Source: Dipteris shenzhenensis | Taxonomy: Eukaryota; Polypodiophyta; Polypodiopsida; Gleicheniales | Strand: one strand, 5' to 3' | DNA: 64,000 nucleotides | Assembly (NCBI GenBank): GCA_047967505.1 | Contig: CM106540.1 | In this document: one piece after another, positions 11,520 to 23,174 of the stretch | Position numbering within the stretch: position 1 is the first letter of the stretch | How the letters are laid out: each line of letters begins with the position of its first letter | The notes under the pieces: model-generated | What the model was told of the DNA's origin: nothing | What the model saw: the letters and a program-made list of their open reading frames with translations, nothing else | The model's database searches: none | Program-made: the position numbers and the translations under genes

Positions 11520-13622
11520 ATGGCAAGAACCAAGTCAACTGCAAGGAAAGTTGGCAAAGGGCCAGGGCTTGCAGCAACAGCAGCTGGGGCAGGTACCAAG
11601 AAATTTAGTGTGCCTCCAAAGGGAAGAGCTGCACATGGCAGGAAGGGTAAGCCAATGAGCTTGCTCAAGCAAAAGGCCAAAAGATTGAATCATGGTGCAG
11701 GTGTGCTAAGGGAGATCAGGAGGCAATAGAAAGCTATAGGCTTTGCAATACCCAAGGCACCTTTTCAAAGACTGGTGAGAGAAATTTGTGACAATTGGAA
11801 CCTTGGGTTCAGGTGGAATAGAACTGCCATTCTTTCCTTACATGAAATGGCAGAGGATTACTTGGAAAAATATTTTGAAGATGCAATGCTTGTAGCAGCC
11901 CATGCTCACAGGATGACTTTGATGGCCAAAGACTTCAACACTTTGTCCAGAGTGAGATGGAGGTATGACAAGCTTGTTCATCCTGTGGAATGGCAGGACA
12001 TAAAAATGAGAGACATATTGCTAATTCCACCTACAAGGAAGTTGAAGGTTGATGAGGTAACGCACTCAAAGAACACCAGAGGGAAGGCTGCTTATGAGGA
12101 CTCACTGAAGCAGCAAATAAAAGAAACAAAATCTGTTATAGATGTGGAGACTGGAAAGGAGGAGCTACAGATACATAGAAGGTTGCAGGAGCTGGGCCTT
12201 GATGTAGTTGTCCATATTGAGGATGAAGTTTCAGTGAATGATTTTGACTTGACAAAACAATGCTTAGCAGCATTGGCTCATAAGAATGAGTATTGCTCAG
12301 ATACTATCATTCTTGCAATGCTCTAGTAAGTGTCTATTATTTTACATTTTTTGCAAATCAATCCTCCTTGTACCTCCTTTATAACCTACCCTAATTATTT
12401 TTTGGTCCTATGCAGCATGATGAGAAGCTGGCTTCACCCCTCTGTACAGCATACAGTCCATATTATTGATCCTGCCATTTCTTATAAATTAAGAGATGCA
12501 AAGGAGACTCCCATTAGTATTTCCAGCTGGTTCAAACACTGCAATTTTGAAGTAATTGATGTTTTGCTACTTCCATACCATAGCAGGTATGTGGGTGACT
12601 ACTTCTTTTAAGATTCTTCTTTAAGATTGGGAACTCTTGTAGCCTTTGATTTCCTTATGCTTTTTTCCTTATGCAGTGATCACTGGAGTTTTGTTTCTAT
12701 TGACATCCAGCAGAAGCAATGCTTTCTATTCAACTCTCTAAAAAACACACAGAGAGAGCTGAAATTGTAAGTGCTGTGTGTGCTTTTTGAACTTAAAACT
12801 TCATTATTTTGATATCATACTAACTAAATTATACATATTGCAGTTGTATTAGAAGGCTTTTAGATGCATTGGATCACTGTCCTCCAAATGTCTCTCTTTT
12901 GGATTCAATAGAGCCAATAAGTCTAGAGGTAAAACGTCTATTAAATGCTATGTCTTTGAACTTATTGAATAATTTTGTTTTGTGCAGATGCTAACAGTTT
13001 CTAACATATCTTTCCAACTGTACAGACACCACAACAAAATGATTCAAGTAGCTGTGGATGGAGAGTGCTGATCAATGCAAAATATCTACTTTCAAGCTAC
13101 TTTGAGAAGGAATAGCCAGACCTTGTAAGGAAAAATACTTTTCATTTAGCTTGAAGATAATTCATAATGATACAAAGTGTTCTAAATTATCCTCTGCCAT
13201 TGCAGATGAAAGAGGATAGCTTCAGCTCCAACTATGTACATAATTTTAGAGCTCATACAATTTGGAGGTTTTTGAGCTATGCCTCGCCCAAACCTATTGT
13301 ACCAGCTATTGTGGAGCTGGGTGAGAGCTCTAAAGTACAAGAAGGTGTCATACACCTTGATGCCACAGATGAAGCACCTAATGCTGAGGACCAGAAGCCA
13401 CAGGAGCAATCACATAGTGCTGAGGAGGAGAAGACATAGGAGCAAAGACCTGCTGCTGATGTTGTTGAGGAGGAGGCGGAGAAGCAGCAAAGAGATGCTT
13501 CTGGGGCAGTAGAGGAGACAATGGAGCAACACCAACATACTGCACAGGACAGGATGGAGCAGCAGAAAAGAGATCCTCCAAAAAATGTAGAGCAGCCTTT
13601 GGATCAAGCTGTACATAAATAG
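11520..13622 (+). pseudogene. Gene C: histone H3-like domain fused to Ulp1/C48 protease, six exons, damaged copy
   Basis: Exons 11520-12325, 12416-12586, 12677-12766, 12844-12928, 13026-13125 and 13206-13622, all GT-AG. Residues 2-10 read ARTKSTARK, the H3 tail with one change (Gln5 to Ser), followed by a basic Gly/Ala/Lys linker. LREIRR and APFQRLVREI then mark the start of the H3 fold, continuing through AEDYLEKYFED and AHRMTLMAKDF; loop 1 is no longer than in H3. A middle region leads to a C48 protease: LLLPYHS, H328 in DHW, N345 in FNSL (usually Asp), Q387/Q388, and C394 in SSSCGWRVL. The tail is Glu/Gln-rich. Damage: TAG at 11727 (codon 70, a Gln in H3), a +1 shift in the A5 run near 13079-13083, and TAGs at 13114 and 13437 with family-like sequence after each. 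An H3 variant tethered to a SUMO-type protease would suit chromatin targeting; that role is inferred. Confidence 0.75.
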
Positions 13623-13706
13623 AAAATGGATGTCAGAAATATGTTCTACATATTTAACTAAACAGTTCTATACGAAATCTTACTTGATTGAATACAAAAC
13701 CTTTGT

Positions 13707-15136
13707 TTATGGAGTCTGTGTTATCTCAATTTTTAAATTTTCGATGTCTTTGCATTTTATTGAGCTCTCTCTTCTTTTGAGCAACTGCAAAAAAGCAATA
13801 TGAATCAGAGTGGTAAATTAAACTAATAGCAATGCTTAATGAGACTAGATGGTGTACCTTTCTGTTGTTGTAGATAAATAAAAAGTTGTTTGAGATAGAA
13901 CCTTCTGTCTCAAACAGAATGTCACTGCACAATTGAGCTAGGGAGCAACATTCTCTTAATGAGATATTGACTAGCACATCACCATTCTCAACAACATCAA
14001 TATCAGTAAGTTTATTTTCTGCACCAAAAGAATCTTCATCTTGATCCATTGGGACTAGTTTTGTGCCTAGCATTCGACTGCGCTTGTAATAAAAAGAGAA
14101 AATAAATTTTTGTGATGCAACCATGTACTTCAGTTGCATAGAAGGTTGGACAACCTCACAAAACACTGAACTACATGTCTTCTTATCCCAACCTTTATCC
14201 AAAAATTGTGGCATGCATGCCGAATTTGTTGCTTTAACTGTGAACATTGTTTTTGAAACCTTCACTGGAAAGGTATTAAACAAGTCCACAAAAACTGTGA
14301 GAGGCATGCATAAAGAAATTTTTACTATCCTAGTGGCAATATTGGGCCTCAGAGCTTTCTGTACTTCTGTAAAAAGCTTCGCCCTATAGCCTCTATAACA
14401 CTAGAATGTGGGTGAGGCCAATCCACTGAATTCCATGCCGGAAGGTCTTGTTTTATTAATACACCATGTGTGTTAGCTTTGTCCAACAACTGATAAAAAT
14501 GATCACCCGATTGAGCTAGCTCTGTTGCACATCGACCTTGGTATTGTTGTTCTCCTATCGATCCATGCAGAACATCTATAAACCCTAGAATACAATCGAT
14601 GTTTTGCCATGTCTCATACGATGAAGGATATAAATCTGAAATAAAACAACACGAATGTCAATAAGCTAAGAGAGAAAGCTTCATCTTAAAAATCCATACA
14701 CCTCGTAAAGAAAAAAACCACAATAGAAAAATATACAATTAGGCCTGTGTTGCGGAAGATTTTTTGGATAGTCTCACAAGACAAGTTCTTTATGCATGTA
14801 CACGTGTTGAATCAAAACTTCTTTCACAGATATCTTCCCTTTGGTGATTTTAAAATCACGTACTCTTCCTTTCCACGACGCCAAGAAAATGTTTTTTGTC
14901 TGGGGTCTTTTTCTTTTGCTAGGTTGCATGAGCACCCATGCTCCTTTCGAAACACTAAACCTTTCCCAAGTTCCTTTTGTTTTGACTGTACTTGAATTCT
15001 CTACCGACGAAATAGAAGAAGCAGGTCGACGGGGTAAGGATGTTTGGTATAATTCTGCCTTCGTAGCATTATCATCCACAGAGCATCTTCCACAAGAACG
15101 GCCGTGGTTTTGGTTCACCATGGAGATTTTCTGAAT
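13707..15136 (-). pseudogene. Gene D: orphan multi-exon gene next to the right TIR
   Basis: Minus strand. A 5' segment from the acceptor at 15136 with ATG 15121 (MVNQNHGRSCGRCS) runs to about 14780. A second exon is 13858-14635 and the last exon 13707-13784, with acceptors tttatttcag and tttttgcag and a donor at 13857. The donor linking the 5' segment to the middle exon is not clear. The middle exon changes frame near 14390, consistent with a one-base deletion. An upstream segment 15232-15333 has a matching GTAAGA donor but no ATG, so it may be a non-coding first exon. Visible content: a basic Ser/Thr-rich N-terminus (PSKRKRPQTK) and a mixed alpha/beta-like middle with several Cys. No family recognised. 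It converges on gene C with only 84 bp between their stops. Confidence 0.5.
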
Positions 15137-15580
15137 CTGTAACAATAGCAAAGTAATGTAACTAAGATAACAATTTGAAGTTTCAAGAAAGAGAAAGTGG
15201 GCAGACAGACAGTTGACGAGAAACATCTTACTCTACGCCAAACAGGATCAAGGGAGCAGTTTTGGAAAAGAAAGGCTGCTGCACAATGAGGCAATGGTGT
15301 AGAATGGTAGACCTTTCGCACGAAAGGCGGCACAACATTTCAAAGTTCAAAGGAAGGTGGAAGCGGGAAGGCCCTTGTCAGATAAAATGTCAGTTTAGAT
15401 TCTATCTTCTTGTCCAAAGATCTTCTGAGAATAAAAAACCAATCTCCACATTAATGTAGCACGCTTGTACTTACATAAAGTATTGTTTCTTTTTTCTATT
15501 TTCTCTTATTTTCGTGAATTTTCAACGTTACGTTGGCCCTCTATTGATTGGTTGAGAGCTTATTTTTCCAAATCGTAAAA

Positions 15581-15612
15581 GGCCCCAAAATGAGCTCCCT
15601 TTTTTCCTAATG
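15581..15612 (-). repeat. Right terminal inverted repeat
   Basis: Inverted partner of 4935-4966, reading ggccccaaaatgag on the plus strand at its inner end and ttcctaatg at its outer end. The two mismatches to the left copy are both A/G changes. Confidence 0.85.
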
Positions 15613-17555
15613 GTTAGCTTTGGTTTGTGCCTATGGCATTGTCCATGCATGTCTAGCTCCATATGCTCCAATAGAAGCTCAAAAACACAATTCCCATGAC
15701 ATTGCCAAGGAAGGTATCTAACAGTATTCTTGAATGTGGCACTAAAAATAGGCTTTGTAAGGCCATCATTCTAATCAATTATATAAATGAGTTCAAATGC
15801 AATTTGAAAAGACTCTCCATTTTTATGGATGGTCACTACGTAGTGTGATGAAAAATCTTTATTGAGGATGAAAATGCCTCACCATCAAGGCCCCTTGATG
15901 GAATACATCCTTGAACTTACTGTCTCGCTGAATCAATCCCTTATCGCAAACCTTCTCTTTACTCTCATACATATTTCTTCTTATTAACTTAGTTGTCGAT
16001 AGATTTGCTCTATTTGGAGGAAAAGGTAGATCGATGGCATTAGGTCTAACCTCTTGATCAAAATAAGTGGCCACTACTACTAAGAGCATGGGCGGCACCA
16101 AAACATCCAATTCATAAATTAAAAACCCATGATACTAGTTTATAATGTATCCCAAGTTACTAAGTTGTACTCTTCCTTTAACGACATATACAATGCTGCT
16201 CAATGGAAAATAAATTTCATGAAGGGATAAAAAATATCTCTAGATTGTTCTCCATTATATCGATCACTGTTTGATTCCACTCCCTTGATATAATTAGGAA
16301 AATAGGGATGTGGTGGGTCCCTATGTGCATGTCATAAGATGGAAAAAACATAGGGATGCAATGGGCCCCTATGGTTCCTTTGTTTCTTCAACCTACTTTC
16401 AATACCAAAGACCATAAAATACAAGGATAGAGCATATCTCTATGTTCCATTTTCTTTGTCAATTGGGTTTCATTACCGCAAATTTAGATTTAGAGCTCAA
16501 AAGAATAGGATGCCACATGCCTTTATTTTCCTACATGGCCTTAGGCAAAACTCTTACTTGAAGTTGATAATGCTATCTATGGAAGCTTCCCTAAGATTCT
16601 TATTTGCTATTTCATGTTTGTTTTGAGAGCCAGCTTTGCTATGTGAAGCGCTATCCCATCAAGTGGTTTGAGCTTAGCCTTGGTTGCATGAGGCTTTCAT
16701 GATTCTACAAAAGAGGTCTAAACAATCCACTTGTTTTGTAACTAATCCATTCAAAAAAAGGGATATAGCTTGTTGTTGTGTGGTTATGCTATCATGATTT
16801 GTGCATTCTTGAGTTACGAGTCTTTGTGACTTAAGCTTGGCTTGGTTACATTGGGGCTTTGATGATTCTATAAAAAAGGTTTCAAATTTTTTTTGTAAGC
16901 AGATTGCAAACTACGAAATGAATGCCATGTGTAGGCCACAGACGTGTGTGCTCTACTCTAAAGTAGTTTCAAGGGAAAATGGTTTCATTGATATCTTATG
17001 CAAGGGGGCACCACAAATTTTAGGGAGTATTGTTAATATATTTTGATTAGTCTTTTGAACATCATCTTTATGTGGTTCACTAATGGGGTATTCTTCAGTT
17101 TTGTGACATATTAAATATATTATTCTAAGGAGGTATATATGCAATCATGAATGATACAAATGCTTTGCTTTAATTTATAGGAACATTTTCAATCTTGATG
17201 TTGTGCATAAGGGGTCAACATTGACACTGAGATTAGGATGTACGAATGCTTGAACATGAGTGCTTGCATATAAGTGCTTAAGCATAGGTGGTGTTGTGCA
17301 TGATGTGACAAAGACAAAGTGCTAATCGAATTTCCATTCTTACTTGTGAGCTAAGTGATGTAATTCCAACCTTGGAGGCCACCAATATCACCACCATGAC
17401 TAGCATTAATGAACAGCATTGCATTAGCCACATCTGTGTTCTTCTCACTACTTGCTAGATCCTCTATTTGCGTATGCCCTGCCACTAGCCATGCATAGTC
17501 CATTGCTTTAGAGCATTGCCAAAGGAGAAAACATTGCTCAACATTTATCATGCTA
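15613..17555. other. No gene recognised
   Basis: AT-rich, with short frames only. Two imperfect copies of a segment containing cttagccttggttgcatgag / cttggcttggttacattggg and gatgattcta lie near 16670-16720 and 16840-16890. Nothing else is supported. Confidence 0.55.
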
Positions 17556-17560
17556 GCTTC

Positions 17561-17913
17561 TGTGAAGATAGTGGGAGAGAGGGAAGGAGTCTCACTTGCG
17601 GCTTTCTCACATACACAATGGGGGAATACACACACAGGTGGAGGCTGAAAATTGTTTTCCTCTTCTTAGTTGTGAAAGCCAAAAAGAACTCTAGTACAAA
17701 GAAATAAAAGAACCCTATATGTGGGTCTCAAACCAAACTCACCTAACTAAGGTGGCATACTAACTGAGCCACAAACTAGAGTAGATAAGGATAGCTATCA
17801 TCTAGCTATTATTCATAGGCGGTGTACCAGCCGCATCTGCAGCTAACAAGTCGGTGACATAAATGCACAACTGTCACCCTGGCATATCACGAGTGGAGCT
17901 CGATATCTCAACA
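17561..17913 (-). repeat. 3' LTR of copia element 1
   Basis: 353 bp. Pairs with 22294-22646; the minus-strand reading starts TGTTGAGATATC and ends TCTTCACA. Confidence 0.95.
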
Positions 17914-20900
17914 CTCCCCCTCGAGCTCAATCCCAATCCTTGCACATCAAGCAGGTCTCTGAACTTGTGCAGCTTCTCTGTGCCCAATGCCTTCGTGAAT
18001 ATGTCAGCTACCTGATCCTCTGTGCTAACATAAACTAGATCAATAAGACCTAGTAAAGCCTTCTCCCAAACATAGTGATAATGCACCTCAATGTGCTTTG
18101 TTCTAGCATGATAGACTCGGTTATTTGCCAAGTGTATACTGCTCATGTTGTCACAATAAATGACAACTGGCCCATCTGTAGACTGATGCATATCATAAAG
18201 TAGCTTATGCAACCAAGCTACCTGCACCCCTGTACTTAGCCTCTGTCTCGACAAGGCAACTGTAGGTTGTTTCTTGCTGCTCCAGGTGACTGCAACACTC
18301 CCAAAAGAGAACACATATCCACTGGTAGATCGTCTATCAGAAATACTACCAGCCCAATCAGCATCAGTGTATCCATGCAACTGTATCTGAACCCCAGCCT
18401 CATAAAATAGTCCATACTGCAATGTGGACTTCACATACCTGAGTATGTGTCTAGCCGCATCCAAATGCGGTTTCCTTGGAGCCTGCATAAACTGACTTAC
18501 CAATCCAACAGCATAGCTTAAATCTAGCCTGGTAATAGTCATATAAATCAAACTTCCTACTATGCGTCTGTACATAGTAGGGTCTTCCAGAAGCTCACCT
18601 GCATCTGTGCTCAGCTTCACATTCTGCTCCAAAGGAACTGAAATAGGCTTACAGCCTGTCATCCCATATTTGGACAGCATGTCCAATCCATACTGCCTCT
18701 GCAAGAGCTATATCCCACTTGGTGATCTAATCACCTCAATACCCAAGAAATAACGCAGCTCTCCCAAATCCTTCATCTCAAACTTCTGCTTCAATAGCAT
18801 TTTCACATGAAGGATATCTTCATCACTATCACCTGTGATGATCAAATCATCAACATAAATGACAAGCAGCATAATCCCTTTCTCTGTTTTTCTCACATAG
18901 AGTGAGAAATCTGCCTTGGAAATCTGAAAGCCAATAGTGACAAGATATTGTCCTATCTTGTCAGACCATGCTCTAGGTGCTTGCTTCAAGCCATACAAGG
19001 CTTTCTTCAATCTGCAAACAAACTCAGGATGAATAGCATGAACATAACCTGCTGGCTACTCCATAAAGACCTCTTCTTGCAAATCACCATGCAAGAAGGC
19101 ATTCTTTACATCCATCTGATGTAAAGACCATCCCTTTGATGCAGCCATAGCAATGACTACTGTTACACTTGCCATCCTTGCAACCGGACTGAATGTTTCT
19201 TCATAATCAATGCCATATGTCTGTGCATACCCCTTGACAACTAATCTTGCCTTGTATCTATTCACAGAACCATCTGCATTGTGCTTGATCTTATAAACCC
19301 ACTTACAACCAATTGCATTCTTGTTTTTAGGCAAAGGCACCAATTCCCATGTAGCATTTACTTCCAAGGCATCCATTTCTTCATCCATGGCTTTCTCCCA
19401 TTTTTCATTTCCCATGGCTTGCTCAAAAGAAGTGGGTTCTGGTTCCTGTATCACTTTGACCATATAGGCATAGTGAATGGCTGTAAATCCATCATATTTC
19501 AGCCTATCCATAGGATACCTAGCTCTGGTAGACCTGCACAAAATAGGCTCACTTCCAGGTGCTCTCAAAACATCCTTGATCTTCCTTACTCCAGGTGTAA
19601 CAACAGAAGGAATACCCAACTCATCATCAATGCTCTATTCTGAGCCATTGGATTCACCATCCACATAAGAGTGACCTGCATTCACATCAAACATGGGCTG
19701 ATCTACCTTCTCTTTTCCTTTTCGTGATACCTGCGTACCACTATCTGCATTGCTTTGAGAAGATTCTCCTAATCTCAATCTGCCTGTCCATGGTGAAGTA
19801 TGTGAACCACTGCTAGAGGATACTGCAGGTCCATTGATATTTTGTGACTGCTGCATTGAATTCTGTCCAGCATTACCATTTTGTGCATCTACATCAATCA
19901 TCACATTTACTAATTTATACCAGCTGCTCATCTCATAAAAAACAACATCTCTGCTCACTGTAAACTTACGAGTAGAAGGGTTATAGCATCTATACCCTTT
20001 CTGCTGCAGAGAATAACCAATAAAGACGCACTTCTCAGCTTTTGGATCCAACTTGGACCTCAACTCATCTGGCACATGAACATAGGCAATGCAACCAAAA
20101 ATTTTCAAATGAGAAACGTCTGGTTTCCTACCAGTATACATCTCCTCTGGCATCATGCCATGTATTGCTGCAGTGGGAGTCCTGTTCATTATGTAAACTG
20201 CTGTAGCAACTGCTTCAGCCCAATAATAATCTGGTAGATCTTTTTCATTTAGCATGGCCCGAGATACCTCTCCAATATGCCTATTTTTCTTTTCTGCAAG
20301 TCCATTTTGCTGTGGGGTATGACTGCATGAATATTGCTGCTTTATGCCATGCTCCTATAGGAACCTTGCAAACTCATTTGAGAGGTACTCTCCCCCTCCA
20401 TCTGACCTTAGGCATTTTATTTGCAGGCTTGTTTCTTTTTCAACCATAGCTTTAAAAGCTTTGAAGTGCCCAAACACTTCACTTTTCTTTTCCATAAAAT
20501 ACACCCAAACTTTTCTGCTGAAGTCATCAATAAAAGTGACAAAATAGTGACAGCCTCCAATAGATGCAGCTTTAGTAGTCCACACATCAGAGTGAATTAA
20601 TTCCAATGGCTTTTTACTCTCTTGAACATGCCTAGGAAATGGTTTCCTTGCCTGTTTTCCAACTTGACAGGCTTCGCAAACCTTATGCATTTCTGCAACC
20701 TTGAATTTAGGCAATCCTGCAATAATATTTTGGGCTTGCATTGATTTAAGTCGATGTATATTAACATGACCAATGCATTTATGCCAGATATCAATATCTG
20801 CAATAACACCGGTCCCATGTGCAAACATTGCTGCACTCAATTCAGGCATGTCCGCATCCAACGTAAACATCTTGCCCTTCTTCTTTCCTTTTGCTATCAA

Positions 20901-22060
20901 GCGACCGTTATTTTTCATATCCTCAACAAAGCATCCATGAGGATTAAATCTGACCTGCAAGCCCTACTCAACCATTTGACCAACAGAAACCAGGTTCTTG
21001 GTGATGTTCGGGACATGAAATACATCAGACAGGTATTTCTTTTTCCCATCCTGCATAGACAAAGGAATTTTACCAATCTGCACAATAGGATGTGCAGTAT
21101 CATCACCAGTCTCCACAAATCCTGGTTTTTCCATTTTCCTTGCATCCTGCATCCATTCTGCATGACCTGTCATGTGGTTTGACGCACCTGAGTCAACATA
21201 TCACACATCATTTCGTTTTTCTGCACTTGTCACAGAATTGGTCATATGTTGTACCATAAATAGATGCTCATTTCTATCATCACCCTGTCTACTGGAAGAT
21301 GCATAATTGCCTTGCTGCAATTTTCCATTCATAATGTCATTCTGCTTTTTGTAGCAGTCCTTAGCCATATGACCCATTTTACCACAGTAGTAGCATTCAA
21401 CATTGTTGTTTGCATTTTGGCCTCTCTGCCATCCACCACGGCCTCTTTGGCTCCCCCTGCCTCTAGAGTTACCACGTCCTCTTGCATAGGATTGGTTTTG
21501 AGTTTGCTGCATATTCTGATTTCTACCACGGCCTGCAGATCGGCCTCCTCTACCTTTGCCTCTACCTCTTCCAGCATTTGAGTAGAAGACAGTTTCTTTT
21601 GAAGTTCCTCCCGAAGAAGATGCACCCCCATTTCTCTGCTCTTCAGAAATTAGAAGAGCAAACAACTCTTCAAAATTAGGAAATTTTTCACGAACGGCAA
21701 TGGATGTCCGGAATTGTGCATGATCCTTTCCTAAACCATTTAAGGTCACAGAAACTAGATCATCATCTTCCACTGGCGACCTAATGGAAGCAAGTGCATC
21801 TGCAATTTTCTTCACCTTCATGTGGTAGTCATTTATGCTCAAATTTTCTCTCTGCACAACATTGTGCAACTCCTGTTTGAGCTCTGCATTTTCCTGGCTT
21901 GTGTATTTGTGCTGTACATTTTTGCCAAAGTATCCCATGCCTCCTTTGGCGTACTTGCATCCTGAATATGCACAATCATAGAATCCGAAATACTGATAGA
22001 CAACTAGTACATAACTTTTCTAGCTCTTTTTGGATGGTCTCTCTCGTAGTGACCATCCAT
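17880..22060 (-). pseudogene. Copia gag-pol, element 1 (disrupted)
   Basis: Order on the minus strand: gag (about 22060-21230) with zinc knuckle CYYCGKMGHMAKDC; protease VDSGASNHM; integrase zinc region and core (HSDVW, RSDGGGEY, TPQQNGLAEKKN); RT ([29 protein letters not shown]); RNase H (TDADWAG, YCDNMSS, ADIFTKALG). Breaks: a small insertion near 21886 shifts gag; TGA in place of Trp before the protease; TAGs at 20964, 20355 and 19056 where the family has Gln; a TAG near 18710; and a shift at about 18240 that removes the RNase H AEAEY motif. The gag N-terminus is badly degraded between 22060 and 22280. The copy cannot make a full polyprotein. Confidence 0.9.
17914..17925 (-). promoter_or_regulatory. 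Polypurine tract, copia element 1
   Basis: The minus strand reads CTCGAGGGGGAG immediately before the 3' LTR. Confidence 0.85.
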
Positions 22061-22281
22061 AAACGTAGTACATACAAAACTTCCGCCCTCTCCCGTAGCA
22101 TATACTACGCTCTCGCCACACCGCGAAGGGCGTCTCAATTTGAGACAGTGCACTCTTGCACTTCTGGTTGTGCTACTTGCAGAGATTTGCTCCCAAACTC
22201 GAAATAGGAAAGCAACACTAGTCCTCTTACTAGGACACTACAAACTTGGTTTGCTTTCTTGAGCTCCTTACCACGAACAAG

Positions 22282-22293
22282 GCTCTGATACCA
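22282..22293 (-). promoter_or_regulatory. Primer-binding site, copia element 1
   Basis: The minus strand reads TGGTATCAGAGC directly after the 5' LTR, the usual initiator-tRNA-Met complement of plant copia elements. Confidence 0.9.
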
Positions 22294-22646
22294 TGTGAAG
22301 ATAGTGGGAGAGAGGGAAGGAGTCTCACTTGCGGCTTTCTCACATACACAATGGGGGAATACACACACAGATGGAGGCTGAAAACAGTTTTCCTCTTCTT
22401 AGTTGTGAAAGCCAAAAAGAACTCTAGTACAAAGAAATAGAAGAACCCTATATGTGGGTCTCAAACCAAACTCAACTAACTAAGGTGGCATACTAACTGA
22501 GCCACAAACTAGAGTAGATAAGGATAGCTGTCATCCAGCTATTATTCGTGGGCGGTGTACCAACCGCATCTGCAGCTAACAAGTCGGTGACATAAATATA
22601 CAACTGTCACCCTGGCATATCACGAGTGGAGCTCGATATCTCAACA
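22294..22646 (-). repeat. 5' LTR of copia element 1
   Basis: 353 bp copy of 17561-17913, next to the primer-binding site. Confidence 0.95.
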
Positions 22647-22651
22647 GCTTC

Positions 22652-23090
22652 CTTACCACATATTTCCCTTTCAATCCCATTGGATCTACCCACTTACCAT
22701 TCCTCATAATGGATCTACCCATTCGATGGACCCACTTACCACATTACAATCCCATTAGATCTATCTACTTACCAATCCTCTTAATGGATCCTACTCTGTT
22801 ACAGTCCCATTCGATCAACCCACTTACCATTACAATCCTTACATTCCGATTGGATCTATCAACTTACAATGGATCCTACTCCTCACTCATTAAATTCTTA
22901 CAAAGAAAGGTCAAAGAGTCCAAGGGTGGTAATCCAAGAGGTAGTGACAGCAGTCCAAGGGTGGCACGTGACATAGTCCCATGGTAGTATAAGAGTCCAA
23001 GGCTTGTGGTAGTCTAAGAGTCCAAGGCTTGGTAGTCCAAGAGCTTGAGTCCATACAAGTCCAAGAGTCCAAGGGAGTTTAAGGGCCTGT
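22652..23090. repeat. Degenerate short-repeat region
   Basis: 22680-22890 repeats variants of ggatctacccacttaccat several times. 22915-23085 repeats variants of agtccaaggg and agtccaagag. No coding sequence. Confidence 0.7.
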
Positions 23091-23174
23091 TTTCATGCAG
23101 CTTAGATGCGCTCATGTGGGTGCAGTTGCGGGTGTTAATTTGGTTCACATGGTTGGGGAGGCGGTCATCTTGAG

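Larger units (their letters stand above)
4935..15612. mobile_element. 10.7 kb TIR-bounded DNA element with four spliced genes (A> <B C> <D)
   Basis: The ends at 4935-4966 and 15581-15612 are inverted copies of each other over 32 bp with two mismatches; both start cattagg and end ggggcc towards the interior. Four multi-exon genes lie between them with nothing foreign interposed: a transposase-like gene (+), an orphan (-), a histone H3-like/Ulp1 protease fusion (+) and another orphan (-), in convergent and divergent pairs. No matching target-site duplication is visible at either edge, so the outermost bases are uncertain. The gene set does not match any transposon superfamily I recognise. The RAG1/Transib, CACTA and related DDE groups are the nearest comparisons, because of gene A. 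A chance juxtaposition of host genes is unlikely given the matching ends and regular packing. Confidence 0.75.
17556..22651 (-). mobile_element. Complete Ty1/copia element 1 with 5-bp target duplication
   Basis: Two 353-bp direct repeats (17561-17913 and 22294-22646), TG...CA ended when read on the minus strand, flanked by the 5-bp duplication gcttc (17556-17560 and 22647-22651). The minus-strand 5' LTR is the right copy. The element has a PBS next to it and a PPT beside the left copy. The copies differ at about a dozen positions, mostly transitions, so the insertion is moderately old. Confidence 0.95.

Noticed and set aside
11520-11729. Ordinary histone H3 or CENH3 gene
   Set aside because: The tail linker is unrelated, the fold is strongly diverged, introns continue into a C48 protease, and loop 1 lacks the CENH3 extension.
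4900-15660. Target-site duplication for the TIR element
   Set aside because: Flanks of 3 to 8 bp were compared on both sides (left ...atattt, right gttagc...); none match.
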